Positions 35,801-44,189 of a stretch of 64,000 bases of DNA are shown here, in pieces. Numbering within the stretch: the first letter of the stretch is position 1; the number at the start of each line of letters is the position of its first letter. The stretch is taken from positions 43,043 to 107,042 of the forward strand of contig NZ_JBNGOZ010000017.1 of the NCBI RefSeq assembly GCF_050589825.1. Direction: 5' to 3'. Below the pieces are notes generated by a model that was not told where the DNA came from, did not search any database, and worked only from the letters and a program-made list of their open reading frames with translations. Source of the stretch: Carboxylicivirga longa. GTDB taxonomy: Bacteria > Bacteroidota > Bacteroidia > Bacteroidales > Marinilabiliaceae. Both the position numbers and the translations under genes were made by a program.

Positions 35801-36002
35801 GGATGTACAAATGCCGGTGCTCAATGGCTTGGATGCCACGCGTAAATTGCGTGAGGAAGGCATCGATTTACCCATCATTGCCATGACAGCCAATGCGCTG
35901 AAGGGAGATCGTGAAGTATGCATTGAGGCCGGAATGAACGATTATATTGGCAAGCCGGTTAAGATGGATGACCTGGAAAGTATCATCGATCGTTGGTTGT
36001 AA
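32898..36002 (+). CDS. hybrid histidine kinase with two PAS and two receiver domains
   Basis: Membrane hybrid sensor kinase of 1034 residues starting at a GTG. Two spans (about 19-36 and 235-258) bracket a 200-residue periplasmic, mainly helical sensor. Two PAS domains follow (about 275-390 and 400-515), then HisKA with His535 in NMSHEIRTPMNG, HATPase (NLMGNAVKFT, GTGLGTS), a first receiver with Asp829 in MIIDSH, and a second receiver with Asp969 in VFMDVQMP. There is no HPt or DNA-binding domain, so phosphate must pass to partners elsewhere. The binding-protein gene upstream probably supplies its input. Its stop codon abuts the convergent gene at 36003. Confidence 0.93.
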   Translation: MSKGNRNGKLSYFKEPIINKLYLLLAIFLLTIATILTIENFFDRSYQSRYSSTIENQEKLLKLENLLNQSLLKLNLAFKSYTSITLVKALENNDSNIERLTRQSKAILNVIDQGGVIEDIRPVKDYSKDSITMRINYLADSFTGTISEVSELVPIIDDLYNKSRRISDQVLQNITVHGGENEHLKSSVEQLVKGAEPEFGRMLEIENTIAYEINKRLVTLNNKGISVLSRYNKLKYTSLIFFTLFVIFLSYFLLSQIRSVILNRKKAEENNMKLIQAVEQSPISIMITDTQGNVEYVNKGFKSLDGFSNSELEKGEANFFKIQNKKNELADMLWQTIQEGRVWQGEISSTKEDGSIFWEKVLISPVLSKDNTISNYVAIKEDTTEKKLLTESLKESNKALSTITDNLPVGVLIVDKDKRIIQINKTAAKIMGFDSGDQALEHLINSSYDKLFFTVKKDAYKDEQTGVNVVTLEERLVIKENNISREILKNIIPISLDKKEVFLEAFMDISAQKEIQKKEADSNRAKSEFLANMSHEIRTPMNGIIGATELLGKTRMSKEQKNVVSIIGRSCDNLLNIINDILDFSKIEAGKMKIESYSFNLRSTVDYLMDQMSFRSLEKGIEILNDVEDTIPPVLIGDESRLIQVLVNLMGNAVKFTAEGEVVLKVEIEQQKGTHLVLHFSVEDSGIGIPKNKLEKIFESFTQADGSTTRKFGGTGLGTSISKMLVELMGGKIWVESPNPNFMWSKENPGSVFHFTLPFVIDKDHKALELNTEQFAHVNALIVDNHKTNLLLLKKTLNNWQIESDTVNDEKSALRMLEEEKGFNLMIIDSHLFSKTDDNFVQTVKQKQPGIRTILFSSENRWKNTDGFKGVDIVLYKPVKHADLFSAIEKLLVAGKDAVSSAEAQVAEFKERIKGKHILLVEDNIINQKIAEKMLSRLGLQIHISKNGQEAVDILINESNQEIDLVFMDVQMPVLNGLDATRKLREEGIDLPIIAMTANALKGDREVCIEAGMNDYIGKPVKMDDLESIIDRWL

Positions 36003-36299
36003 TCATGAGGAGTAGTACTCAATAATGAAGGGCAAATAATAAATAAATACGACAATTGCTACAGTAATAATGATCAAAGCAGCACTTCTGATCAGCCTTG
36101 CTTTTCTTTCTATTTTTGCCTTAGCTCTGATTAAATCAATGGTGTTTTTATCCGCAATTTTGTCGCTTGCAAATTTCCTGGAAAAATCACTTTTGGCATG
36201 TTTTGTTTGAAAGTGCCTGGCATTAATACCCTTTAGTATTCTCCTATTATTGCGTTGAGAATTCATACCATCTTTTACAAAGCCAAGTCCTCCTGTCAT
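36003..36299 (-). CDS. small single-span membrane protein
   Basis: Unrecognised protein of 98 residues. The N-terminal two thirds is basic and polar (MTGGLGFVKDGMNSQRNN, many Lys and Arg), followed by one hydrophobic span near 70-92 (AALIIITVAIVVFIYYLPFI). It lies 15 bases after the carbamoyltransferase gene on the same strand, so it is probably co-transcribed; small membrane partners are known beside other carbamoyltransferases. It ends exactly where the convergent kinase gene ends, leaving no room for a terminator between them. Confidence 0.6.
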   Translation of the reverse strand: MTGGLGFVKDGMNSQRNNRRILKGINARHFQTKHAKSDFSRKFASDKIADKNTIDLIRAKAKIERKARLIRSAALIIITVAIVVFIYYLPFIIEYYSS

Positions 36300-36314
36300 A
36301 ATGCCTATTGGGGG

Positions 36315-37970
36315 TTACTTGTTCAAGTTACAGAATTTTCCGTTTAATACCACGGCATCCAGCTGCATGTTTTTGGCCGACAGAACAGCGCCTTCCTCAT
36401 CGTGCACTATGGGTTCGCCACGTACGTTGAATGAGGTATTAATCAATGCTTTTATACCATAATTATCATCGAGGTACATCAATAAGGCATATATATACGG
36501 ATTATCGTTCGCATTCACCGTTTGGATACGAGCCGTGCCATCCACATGGACTACACCCGCTATCTCCTCGCGTCTGTCGGCTAGTATTTCAAAGTCAAGC
36601 AACATATATTTAGCCAGATGATTGATGTTTTGCTTCCCTGTAAAATATCGGGCGTTATGCTCCAGCATAATGGGCGCCACGGGTCGGTACCACTCACGTT
36701 TTTTGTGGGTCATACTTACTTTATCAGCCAGTTTTTTATTATTGGCCAGTGACAGAATAGAACGATTACCAAGAGCGCGTGGGCCAATCTCTCCGGCATT
36801 ATTGCAGATGGCGATCACCTTGTTTTGCATCAAAGCAGCAGCGCAGTTTTCAATATCTTGTGGGGTAAAGTAACAAGCCTTGTCATTTATCTGCCAGTTA
36901 TTGAGATAAGGGTTGTGTAGCGGTAGGCTTCCATGCTTTATCCATTCGAAATATGCAGCTGCCCCAAGTGACAGGCCGCTGTCCTCGGTGCAGGGGGGTA
37001 TGGATACATCCTTGAATAGGCCACTTTCAACAATGTTTGTATTAGCTACAATATTCAGTGCCGAACCACCTGCATAATACAGGTATTCATAGCCACCCTG
37101 TGCCTGTAGCTGCGTTATTTTTTTTAGCAATTCGCGTTGAAATATACCTTGCATGGTGGCGAGTATGTCCTGTAGAAAGGGATTATCTTGCTGCAGGTGT
37201 TTGATGTCGACTCCAAAATCGGCGCGGGCGGCTTCAAAAAATCTTTTTTTACTGGCCCATATGTCAGCGAAGTAATTATGCTGTACCAGCCAGTCTTCAA
37301 TGTCTTGCCGGTATTGTCCGTATGCAGCCAGCCCCATCATTTTACCAGGCACACTATTTTGGGCATTAAATTTTGCTCCAATAATGCCAAAAACAAGAGC
37401 ATTGGCATTAAACAAGGAGGATAAGTGTTTCATTTCCCAATGGTGCTCTATGGGTTTAATGACGCCTGCCTTGTGGCTAAAGGCCGAGAAGTTACTGACG
37501 CTGGCCCCTCCATCGAAATGAATGAGCAGGCTGTTGTCCTTGAAGTCACCGTAGAAAGGGAGGCTCGCCGCAATATGAGCCAGCTCATGGTTCAAGGCGT
37601 AGGCTTCTTTTTCGCAATCGAGCCACCAGCAGCGTCCGCGCTCTGGCTTTACGGAAAGATGAGTATTTAAGGGCGCCTCAAACCGAAAGCGCCCGCATGA
37701 GGATATAAAACTGCGCCCCACCACATTATCCACAAAAACAAGATCGTAATCCGTGTGCTTGAGCAAACCCTCGCTCTTCAGTAAGTCGTAAATTTGCTCG
37801 TGAAGCCGGTTATCATGTTTACGTCGGCTTAAGCGCTCCAGTGTAAGATGCTTCAATACCTTGCCTTTGTGCATCAGGCTAAGCGCATGATCGTGCACAT
37901 AGAAAGGAGTGTTGCTGCTAATACGATCCTGTATGCCATAGATGGCCAGGGTGGGCTTCGAAGCGTTCAT
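36315..37970 (-). CDS. NodU/TobZ-family carbamoyltransferase
   Basis: O-carbamoyltransferase of 551 residues, transferring a carbamoyl group from carbamoyl phosphate (via carbamoyl-adenylate) to a hydroxyl, usually on a sugar or secondary metabolite. The N-terminal Kae1-like domain has the metal-site pattern LNHELAHIAAS and a glycine-rich IHFDGGAS; YYAGGSALN follows. The C-terminal YrdC-like domain has GEIGPRALGNRSIL. All are family hallmarks. Cytoplasmic. Neighbours are a small membrane protein and a DUF6427 membrane protein, with envelope genes further along, so a surface-glycan substrate is plausible; no sugar-pathway genes adjoin to settle it. Confidence 0.93.
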   Translation of the reverse strand: MNASKPTLAIYGIQDRISSNTPFYVHDHALSLMHKGKVLKHLTLERLSRRKHDNRLHEQIYDLLKSEGLLKHTDYDLVFVDNVVGRSFISSCGRFRFEAPLNTHLSVKPERGRCWWLDCEKEAYALNHELAHIAASLPFYGDFKDNSLLIHFDGGASVSNFSAFSHKAGVIKPIEHHWEMKHLSSLFNANALVFGIIGAKFNAQNSVPGKMMGLAAYGQYRQDIEDWLVQHNYFADIWASKKRFFEAARADFGVDIKHLQQDNPFLQDILATMQGIFQRELLKKITQLQAQGGYEYLYYAGGSALNIVANTNIVESGLFKDVSIPPCTEDSGLSLGAAAYFEWIKHGSLPLHNPYLNNWQINDKACYFTPQDIENCAAALMQNKVIAICNNAGEIGPRALGNRSILSLANNKKLADKVSMTHKKREWYRPVAPIMLEHNARYFTGKQNINHLAKYMLLDFEILADRREEIAGVVHVDGTARIQTVNANDNPYIYALLMYLDDNYGIKALINTSFNVRGEPIVHDEEGAVLSAKNMQLDAVVLNGKFCNLNK

Positions 37971-37976
37971 GTAATT

Positions 37977-38966
37977 TTAAATTAGAAATTGGCCGGCAAG
38001 GGTGATGGCCATTAGCATATATATAAATATCTCTTGCAGTGTACGGCGCTGAACTAGGGTAAAAAAGCGACCCACGATTATTGCTGTGCCAATGGCCCAG
38101 ATGGGCATTACCTCTAGCGAGTAGTAAGGAGTGATGGCGGCAGCTACGCTCAGTACTACCAACCAAATAAACACTCTGAAATGTTTACGGTTGATGATTT
38201 TTAAGGCGGGCAGTATGCGCACTACAGAAATAATAGAGATAAATACCAATGCGATAATGATGCCATTGTAAATTTGTGAGTAGATGCTATGCTCGAAAAA
38301 GGCAATGGGCGAGATGAAGTTTTCGAATATGTCTGACAGAAACTGAGCTGACTGATCGTTCCAAAAGTAATAGGCGAAGGCAAACAGATAGGGCAGTATA
38401 AGTCCTAGTAGCGAGGCCAGGAAAGTACGCATGGTCATCAGCCGCATAATAAACATGACGGTCCATAGGAAGGCAATAAAATAAATGCCTTTCGCATAAA
38501 ATAAGCTGCCTGTTGAAAGCCATAAAGCGGCTTCGAAACACCATTTCATGGGCTTACGTTGTCCGCTTGCTGCAAATAGTCGCTCTATGCCCAGCATTAA
38601 CAAGGGGGTGAAAAACCATACCGGATGCAGCTTTTGTGCCATCAGGTAAGCGCTCACCAGCAGCAGATAAACAAAGCCGGGTAGGTTGGTCTGTCCGTTA
38701 AACAGGTTGTGGCGGTTCACAATGCGGTTGACCCCAAACATCATTAACAGAGCAATGAGCATGCTAATGAGGGAGGTAAGAAGGTGTTTGCTTTTCAGGG
38801 TGTTAATGAGCAACCCCCACAAGGGCATTGGGTTATGATCGTTGGGGAAGCTTGGACTTACATCAAAAAGAAGTGTATTTGCCCAAAAGGCGATGAGCAG
38901 TAAAGGCAGCAGCACCAAGGCAACAATGTCATTTCTGTTGAGGGCTCTAAAAAGCATAATTGGCAA
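37977..38966 (-). CDS. DUF6427 multi-span membrane protein
   Basis: Protein of 329 residues with about ten hydrophobic spans, matching the DUF6427 family that is conserved in Bacteroidota and of unknown function. It begins MPIMLFRALNRNDIVALVLL and has an N-terminal loop rich in Asn and Pro (PSFPNDHNPMPLWGL). Its stop codon is 6 bases from the carbamoyltransferase start, indicating one operon. Its general layout resembles GT-C or polymerase-type membrane proteins, but no catalytic motif is evident. Confidence 0.75.
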   Translation of the reverse strand: MPIMLFRALNRNDIVALVLLPLLLIAFWANTLLFDVSPSFPNDHNPMPLWGLLINTLKSKHLLTSLISMLIALLMMFGVNRIVNRHNLFNGQTNLPGFVYLLLVSAYLMAQKLHPVWFFTPLLMLGIERLFAASGQRKPMKWCFEAALWLSTGSLFYAKGIYFIAFLWTVMFIMRLMTMRTFLASLLGLILPYLFAFAYYFWNDQSAQFLSDIFENFISPIAFFEHSIYSQIYNGIIIALVFISIISVVRILPALKIINRKHFRVFIWLVVLSVAAAITPYYSLEVMPIWAIGTAIIVGRFFTLVQRRTLQEIFIYMLMAITLAGQFLI

Positions 38967-38984
38967 TTTAATGTATCTTGTTTT

Positions 38985-39040
38985 CCGCAGATAACACTGA
39001 TATGCGTTATCTGCGGGAGATAGGATTCCGCTAGCGGAAT
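38985..39040. repeat. two palindromes between purD and DUF6427
   Basis: The first has arms CCGCAGATAAC/GTTATCTGCGG around a 10-nt loop (38985-39016). The second is the 16-bp perfect palindrome ATTCCGCTAGCGGAAT (39025-39040), directly after the purD stop. Neither has a T-run on the minus strand. The CCGCAGATAAC type resembles short dispersed repeats seen in many bacterial genomes. Confidence 0.6.
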
Positions 39041-39044
39041 AAAA

Positions 39045-40313
39045 TTATAAATCAAATCCGATGTCGGAGCGGAAGTATTTTCCTTCGTAATCGATTGTAC
39101 GGGCGTTCTCAAACGACTGCTTTAATGCCTCGTCCTTATTGCTGCCGAAAGCAGTTAAAGCAATAACACGACCGCCGGCTGTAAGAACTTTGCCATCGTC
39201 GCTGCTTGTGCCCGCATGAAAAACCAGACCGTCCTTTACCAGATCAAGCCCTGTTATCTCCTTGCCTTTCTCATAGCTGCCCGGATAGCCGCCCGATACG
39301 CACATTACAGTGGTGGCTGTTCGTTCGTCAATGGCAATGGTTTTCTTACGTAATTCACCGGCTGCCACTGCTTCAAACAGTTCTACCAAGTCCGATTTAA
39401 TACGGGGGATCACTACTTCTGTCTCAGGGTCGCCCATGCGTACATTGTACTCAATTACAAAGGGTTCGCCATTTACACTTATCAGGCCAATAAAAACAAA
39501 GCCCTTGTAGGGTATATTATCTTTGGCCAGTCCGTCAATAGTGGGTTTTACAATGCGGTCGTGAACCTTTTTCATAAAAGTATCATCTGCAAATGGTACC
39601 GGCGATACGGCACCCATGCCGCCTGTGTTTAGTCCAGTGTCGCCTTCGCCAATTCGTTTGTAGTCTTTGGCTTCGGGCAGTATAACATAACCGTGTCCAT
39701 CGGTGAGTACAAATACCGATAGTTCAATGCCACTTAAAAACTCCTCGATAACAACGGTGCTGGAGGCTTCTCCAAACTTACCACTCAGCATTTCTTTTAA
39801 CTCTGCTTCTGCCTCGCTTTGATTATCCAGGATCAGCACACCTTTGCCGGCGGCCAGCCCGTCAGCCTTGAGCACATAGGGTGCCTGTAGTGTATTTAAA
39901 AAGGCCAGTCCTTCATCAAGGTTGTCCTGTGTTACGGATAGATAGGCGGCTGTGGGAATGTTATGGCGCATCATAAAGGCCTTGGCAAATTCTTTACTGC
40001 CTTCCAGCTTCGCCCCTTCTTTCCCGGGACCGATGACCGGCACATGAGCAATCTGGGGATCATTCAGCACAAAATCCTTCACACCCCTCACCAATGGTTC
40101 TTCCGGACCCACTACTATCATATTTACTGCATTATTCAGCACAAAAGACTTGATGGCTTCAAAGTTGTTAGGGTCAAGGTCGACATTGGTACCAACCTGA
40201 GCTGTGCCGGCATTGCCGGGAGCAATAAATAACTGGCTTAACTTGTTGCTTTGGGTCATCTTCCATGCCAGGGCATGCTCGCGACCGCCGGAACCTAGTA
40301 GTAAAATGTTCAT
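39045..40313 (-). CDS. purD: phosphoribosylamine-glycine ligase
   Basis: GAR synthetase (PurD), 422 residues, the second step of purine synthesis: it joins phosphoribosylamine and glycine with ATP. It begins MNILLLGSGGREHALAWKM, the family start, and carries the ATP-grasp core (YVLKADGLAAGKGVLILD), the signature RMGDPETEVV and the GGYPGSYEKG block. Full length, cytoplasmic, all regions intact. It is the only purine gene here and sits between envelope genes, as is common where housekeeping genes are scattered. Two palindromes follow its stop codon. Confidence 0.97.
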   Translation of the reverse strand: MNILLLGSGGREHALAWKMTQSNKLSQLFIAPGNAGTAQVGTNVDLDPNNFEAIKSFVLNNAVNMIVVGPEEPLVRGVKDFVLNDPQIAHVPVIGPGKEGAKLEGSKEFAKAFMMRHNIPTAAYLSVTQDNLDEGLAFLNTLQAPYVLKADGLAAGKGVLILDNQSEAEAELKEMLSGKFGEASSTVVIEEFLSGIELSVFVLTDGHGYVILPEAKDYKRIGEGDTGLNTGGMGAVSPVPFADDTFMKKVHDRIVKPTIDGLAKDNIPYKGFVFIGLISVNGEPFVIEYNVRMGDPETEVVIPRIKSDLVELFEAVAAGELRKKTIAIDERTATTVMCVSGGYPGSYEKGKEITGLDLVKDGLVFHAGTSSDDGKVLTAGGRVIALTAFGSNKDEALKQSFENARTIDYEGKYFRSDIGFDL

Positions 40314-40330
40314 GTTTGTTGTATTGATCG

Positions 40331-40954
40331 TTACATCTCTAATTTCTTAAACTGATAGCCTTCTTTTAGCAGTTGATCCAGGGCAGCGGGCAGGGCGTAA
40401 TGCATGCGGGGCCACGCTTTCTTCGAATCATGAAAAAGCACGATAGAGCCGTTACGCGCATAGTTTAGCACGTTGGCCAGTACTTGCCCTTTCGACAGAC
40501 GATGGTCGTAATCCATCGATAATACATCCCACATAACAATGTGTTTGAACTGTCGGCTTAGGGCTTTCATGTACCAGGGGTACAGCTGCCCGTGAGGTGG
40601 ACGAAACAGTTGGCCGGGAATGTGATCAGCAGCTTTTTCAATGTTGTTAAAATAGGCACGGCGCGAACATTTCCACGCCGGCAGATGATTGTAGGCATGG
40701 TTACCCACGCTGTGCCCTCTTTGCAGCAGCTCTTGCACCATGCCTTCATTACGATGCGCATTTTCCCCCACACAGAAGAAAGTGGCTGGCAGATCATAAC
40801 TGTCAAGCAAGTCCATCACCCAACCCGTTTCCTTCTCTACGGGACCATCGTCAAAAGTAAGGTACAGCGTTTTGTCTGTATTTTTCATGCGCCACAATGT
40901 ATGTGGAAACAATGCCCTGAGGGGCGTAGGGGGCTGTACCTTCCAGTTCATCAT
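40331..40954 (-). CDS. polysaccharide deacetylase family protein
   Basis: NodB-homology deacetylase of 207 residues. The metal-binding motifs are intact: LTFDDGPVEK, the His pair in GNHAYNHLP and the RPPHGQ block, with a late IVLFHDS. Such enzymes remove N- or O-acetyl groups from peptidoglycan, chitin-like or other polymers. No signal peptide or span is visible, so it may act in the cytoplasm or be exported unusually. It lies 1 base from the DUF2723 gene stop and 17 bases before purD, so it is part of a minus-strand operon with them. Confidence 0.9.
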   Translation of the reverse strand: MMNWKVQPPTPLRALFPHTLWRMKNTDKTLYLTFDDGPVEKETGWVMDLLDSYDLPATFFCVGENAHRNEGMVQELLQRGHSVGNHAYNHLPAWKCSRRAYFNNIEKAADHIPGQLFRPPHGQLYPWYMKALSRQFKHIVMWDVLSMDYDHRLSKGQVLANVLNYARNGSIVLFHDSKKAWPRMHYALPAALDQLLKEGYQFKKLEM

Positions 40955-40955
40955 T

Positions 40956-43900
40956 TTATTCGTTAAAGAAGCCCATGCGTTTCATGTTCTTCTCATAATC
41001 CTTCTCCAAATACTGCATTAATTCATCGCGCTTATATTTCTGCGCCATCTTTACAATCTCCATATAAATGGCCATGGCTGTTTCCGGATCACGACCCGCA
41101 GTGGCCCGCTTAAAGGCAGCCAGCGAATTGAAATAATCCAGCTCTTTCATTCGGTCAGCGGCCAGATCCTTAAGTATGGCTTCTCCTTTATCAAATTTGT
41201 TGATGCGGAAGTATCCTTCGGCCAGGAAGATGCTAAAATAGTTATGGGGCACGCGATCGCCGGATAGTACCTCCATGCTCTTATCCAGTATTGCTTCCGC
41301 CTTGGTTTCTTTACCCTCATCGATAAGAGCCAGGGCCAGTCGCGACATATTATTTCGTATGTTGGTGGCCATGCGCAAATGGTTTTCATCCAGATAAACA
41401 TCCGGATTTTCAAAGCCACCCCAGGTAAACTCTTCCATCACATTCTGATACATACGTTCGGTATCTACCCGTCCGTATTGACCATCGTTATTAACCGTTT
41501 TGATGGGTACCACCTGATAGGCGAAACCTTCGAGCTGGAAGTAATCCTGTAAGCCGGCATAGTTATCAGCCCCCACCGTTACGGCATAGTATATTGGCCG
41601 CTCCCAGTCGTTGTTAGAGAGTAGATCCAGAATCATTAGCTCATTCTTCAGGATCATGTTTTTATTGATATTCAGGTTAAGATGATCCTGTATAAGGTGA
41701 GCTGCCTCATCCGATACAATGCCCCGTTGCAACACTTTCAGACTGTCAGCAGGTACGGTAAACTGTTTGGAAGGCAGGTATTCAATGTAACCTGCATACT
41801 CAGGGATCTGCTTGGTTTTAGGATTGTCGCTGGCCACAAATTTAATGGCTTCCTTCAGATCGACCGCTCCTTTAATCCGATCGACCAGATGCACTACATC
41901 GCGGGTGCCCGTAACATACTGATCGTGTTCTAACGAGAAAGGTAAGGGATCGGATTTGTAGGCTTTGCGCTTCATCTGATCGATGTACCAATCGGTTTGT
42001 AAATAGCTGAGGTTACACACGCGCACATCTGTGCGTATGCCTTCCACTTCCTGGGCATACCATAGGGGGAAGGTGTCGTTATCACCATTGGTAAATAAGA
42101 TGGCATCTTCGGCGCAGCTATTGAGGTAGTTGTGAGCCAGGTCGCGCGCCACATAACGATCTGATCGATCATGATCGTCCCAGTTTTCGCTGGCCATAAT
42201 ACCCGGTACCAGTACCAAAGACAGCGTGGTGGCCAGGCTGGCAGCTACGGATCCGGGCATAAAACGCTTCACCCCATTGACAATGGCCAGCACACCCAAA
42301 CCAATCCATATAGAGAAGGCATAAAAAGAGCCTGCATAAGCATAGTCACGTTCACGGGGCTGGAGGGGTGTCTGGTTCAGGTATAACACAATGGCCAAAC
42401 CGGTCAGGAAGAAAAGCAGGGAGACAATCCAAAAGCCTTGTTTGCCATTTTTTCCGGCGTTATACTGAAAGAATAAACCAGCTAAGCCCAGTATTAGAGG
42501 TAGCATATAGTATTTGTTGCGAGCCGGGTTTTTGGAATACACATCGGGTAGCAATTCTTCTTTGCCCAGGCGAGCTTCGTCGAGTACCTTAATACCCGAT
42601 ATCCAGTTACCCTTGTGTATTTCGCCATGACCCTGGATGTCATTCTGACGCCCCGAGAAGTTCCACATGAAATAGCGGAAATACATGTGGTTTACCTGAT
42701 AGTTGATGAAAAACTTAAAGTTATCCCACATGGTAGGCACCATAATGGAGGAGGGGCGTCCGCTCCCATCTTCCACGGTTACACGTTTGCCCTGCAGGTT
42801 AGTCCACTTTTTGTATTCGTTAATATGTCGTCCTTCGCGGCTGTACATACGTGGGAACAGGGTAGTAGTGCGGCTGTCAAATACGTATTCGGGTCGATGA
42901 TCAACGGTTTTGTACTCACCATCTTTTTTGATGCGTACCGGTGCACCTTCTTTGTTGCGCATGGCCTCACGGTCCAGTGGCGAGTTATAGTTCTGTCCCA
43001 GAAATAGGGGACGGTCGCCATACTGCTCACGGTTGAGGTAAGACATCAACGAAAATACATCTTCCGGTGAATTCTGATCCATGGGAGGATTGGCAAAGGA
43101 ACGAATAACAATCATGGCAAAGGATGAATAGCCAATCATAATTACGGTCACCGCCAGTATTATGGTGTTAGCAATTACCATTTTCTTCTTGTTGGTAATC
43201 CAGATGCCGGCCACCAGGGCTACCACAAGTAATAGCATGTAGAAGATGGCACCCGTATTAAAGGGCAGACCAAAGCCGTTGACAAAGGCAAGCTCAAACC
43301 AGCTGGCTACTTTGACAACACCCGGGATAATGCCATACAAAATACCGCCCAGTATAATGCCAGAGATGCCCAGTGCCTTGAGTGTATTATTACGATTTAC
43401 CTCAAACATTTTGAAGTAATATACCATTACGATGGCTGGGATGGCCAGTAGGTTAAGCAAGTGGACGCCGATGGAAAGCCCCATCAGGTAGGCGATGAGT
43501 ATTAACCAGCGGTTGGCATAGGGTTTGCCAGCCACATTCTCCCATTTTAGAATGGCCCAGAACACCACTGCAGTAAAAAGGGATGACATGGCATATACCT
43601 CGCCTTCAACAGCTGAAAACCAAAAAGTGTCGGAGAAGGTATAGGCAAGGGCACCTACCAAGCCAGCTCCCATCACAGCCCAGGTGCGCCAGATTGGAGG
43701 TTCCTCTTCAATGATGAAAACTTTTTTGGCCAGATGAGTAATGGTCCAGAATAGAAACATAATGGTGAAGGCGCTGGCCAAGGCCGACATCATGTTAATC
43801 ATGAAAGCAACCGAAGCAGGGTCGGGTGCAAAAAGAGAGAAAAAACGTCCTACGATCATAAAAAACGGAGCCCCGGGAGGGTGCCCAACCAGCAGCTTGT

Positions 43901-44030
43901 AGGCAGTAGAAATAAATTCACCGCAATCCCAAAAGGAGGCAGTTGGTTCAATGGTCATCGCGTAGACGGTGGCTGAAATAAAAAATGTGAGCCAGCCGAG
44001 TAAGAGATTCAATCGTGTATATTGCTTCAT
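40956..44030 (-). CDS. DUF2723 membrane protein, GT-C/O-mannosyltransferase-like
   Basis: Large membrane protein of 1024 residues. The N-terminal two thirds has about a dozen spans and belongs to DUF2723 (related to the PMT glycosyltransferases): FWDCGEFISTAYKLLVGHPP provides the conserved acidic residue and GHPPGAP loop, and FWFSAVEGEVYAMSS follows. The soluble C-terminal part (about 600-1000) contains the NGDNDTFPLWYAQE block and TPR-like helices. The likely role is transferring a sugar from a polyprenyl carrier in the periplasm, as in Bacteroidota protein O-glycosylation or lipid glycosylation. Its close paralogue lies 160 bases upstream. Confidence 0.85.
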   Translation of the reverse strand: MKQYTRLNLLLGWLTFFISATVYAMTIEPTASFWDCGEFISTAYKLLVGHPPGAPFFMIVGRFFSLFAPDPASVAFMINMMSALASAFTIMFLFWTITHLAKKVFIIEEEPPIWRTWAVMGAGLVGALAYTFSDTFWFSAVEGEVYAMSSLFTAVVFWAILKWENVAGKPYANRWLILIAYLMGLSIGVHLLNLLAIPAIVMVYYFKMFEVNRNNTLKALGISGIILGGILYGIIPGVVKVASWFELAFVNGFGLPFNTGAIFYMLLLVVALVAGIWITNKKKMVIANTIILAVTVIMIGYSSFAMIVIRSFANPPMDQNSPEDVFSLMSYLNREQYGDRPLFLGQNYNSPLDREAMRNKEGAPVRIKKDGEYKTVDHRPEYVFDSRTTTLFPRMYSREGRHINEYKKWTNLQGKRVTVEDGSGRPSSIMVPTMWDNFKFFINYQVNHMYFRYFMWNFSGRQNDIQGHGEIHKGNWISGIKVLDEARLGKEELLPDVYSKNPARNKYYMLPLILGLAGLFFQYNAGKNGKQGFWIVSLLFFLTGLAIVLYLNQTPLQPRERDYAYAGSFYAFSIWIGLGVLAIVNGVKRFMPGSVAASLATTLSLVLVPGIMASENWDDHDRSDRYVARDLAHNYLNSCAEDAILFTNGDNDTFPLWYAQEVEGIRTDVRVCNLSYLQTDWYIDQMKRKAYKSDPLPFSLEHDQYVTGTRDVVHLVDRIKGAVDLKEAIKFVASDNPKTKQIPEYAGYIEYLPSKQFTVPADSLKVLQRGIVSDEAAHLIQDHLNLNINKNMILKNELMILDLLSNNDWERPIYYAVTVGADNYAGLQDYFQLEGFAYQVVPIKTVNNDGQYGRVDTERMYQNVMEEFTWGGFENPDVYLDENHLRMATNIRNNMSRLALALIDEGKETKAEAILDKSMEVLSGDRVPHNYFSIFLAEGYFRINKFDKGEAILKDLAADRMKELDYFNSLAAFKRATAGRDPETAMAIYMEIVKMAQKYKRDELMQYLEKDYEKNMKRMGFFNE

Positions 44031-44100
44031 AGTTACTTAATTTCAATACAATAGTGTGATGTGTAGACTCGGGTTTTCAATCCCATGACTACACAAGCTC

Positions 44101-44108
44101 CAAAAGTA
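44101..44108 (-). promoter_or_regulatory. candidate -7 box before the DUF2723 gene
   Basis: On the minus strand TACTTTTG fits the Bacteroidota -7 consensus TAnnTTTG, about 70 bases before the start codon. No good -33 TTTG is found at the usual distance. Confidence 0.4.
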
Positions 44109-44189
44109 CAATTTTTTGTTTGTTTGGCCTTTACAATAAATGTAATAATGGTAATTGACAAGGTTTTAATAAAGCTTAAGGTTTATGGG

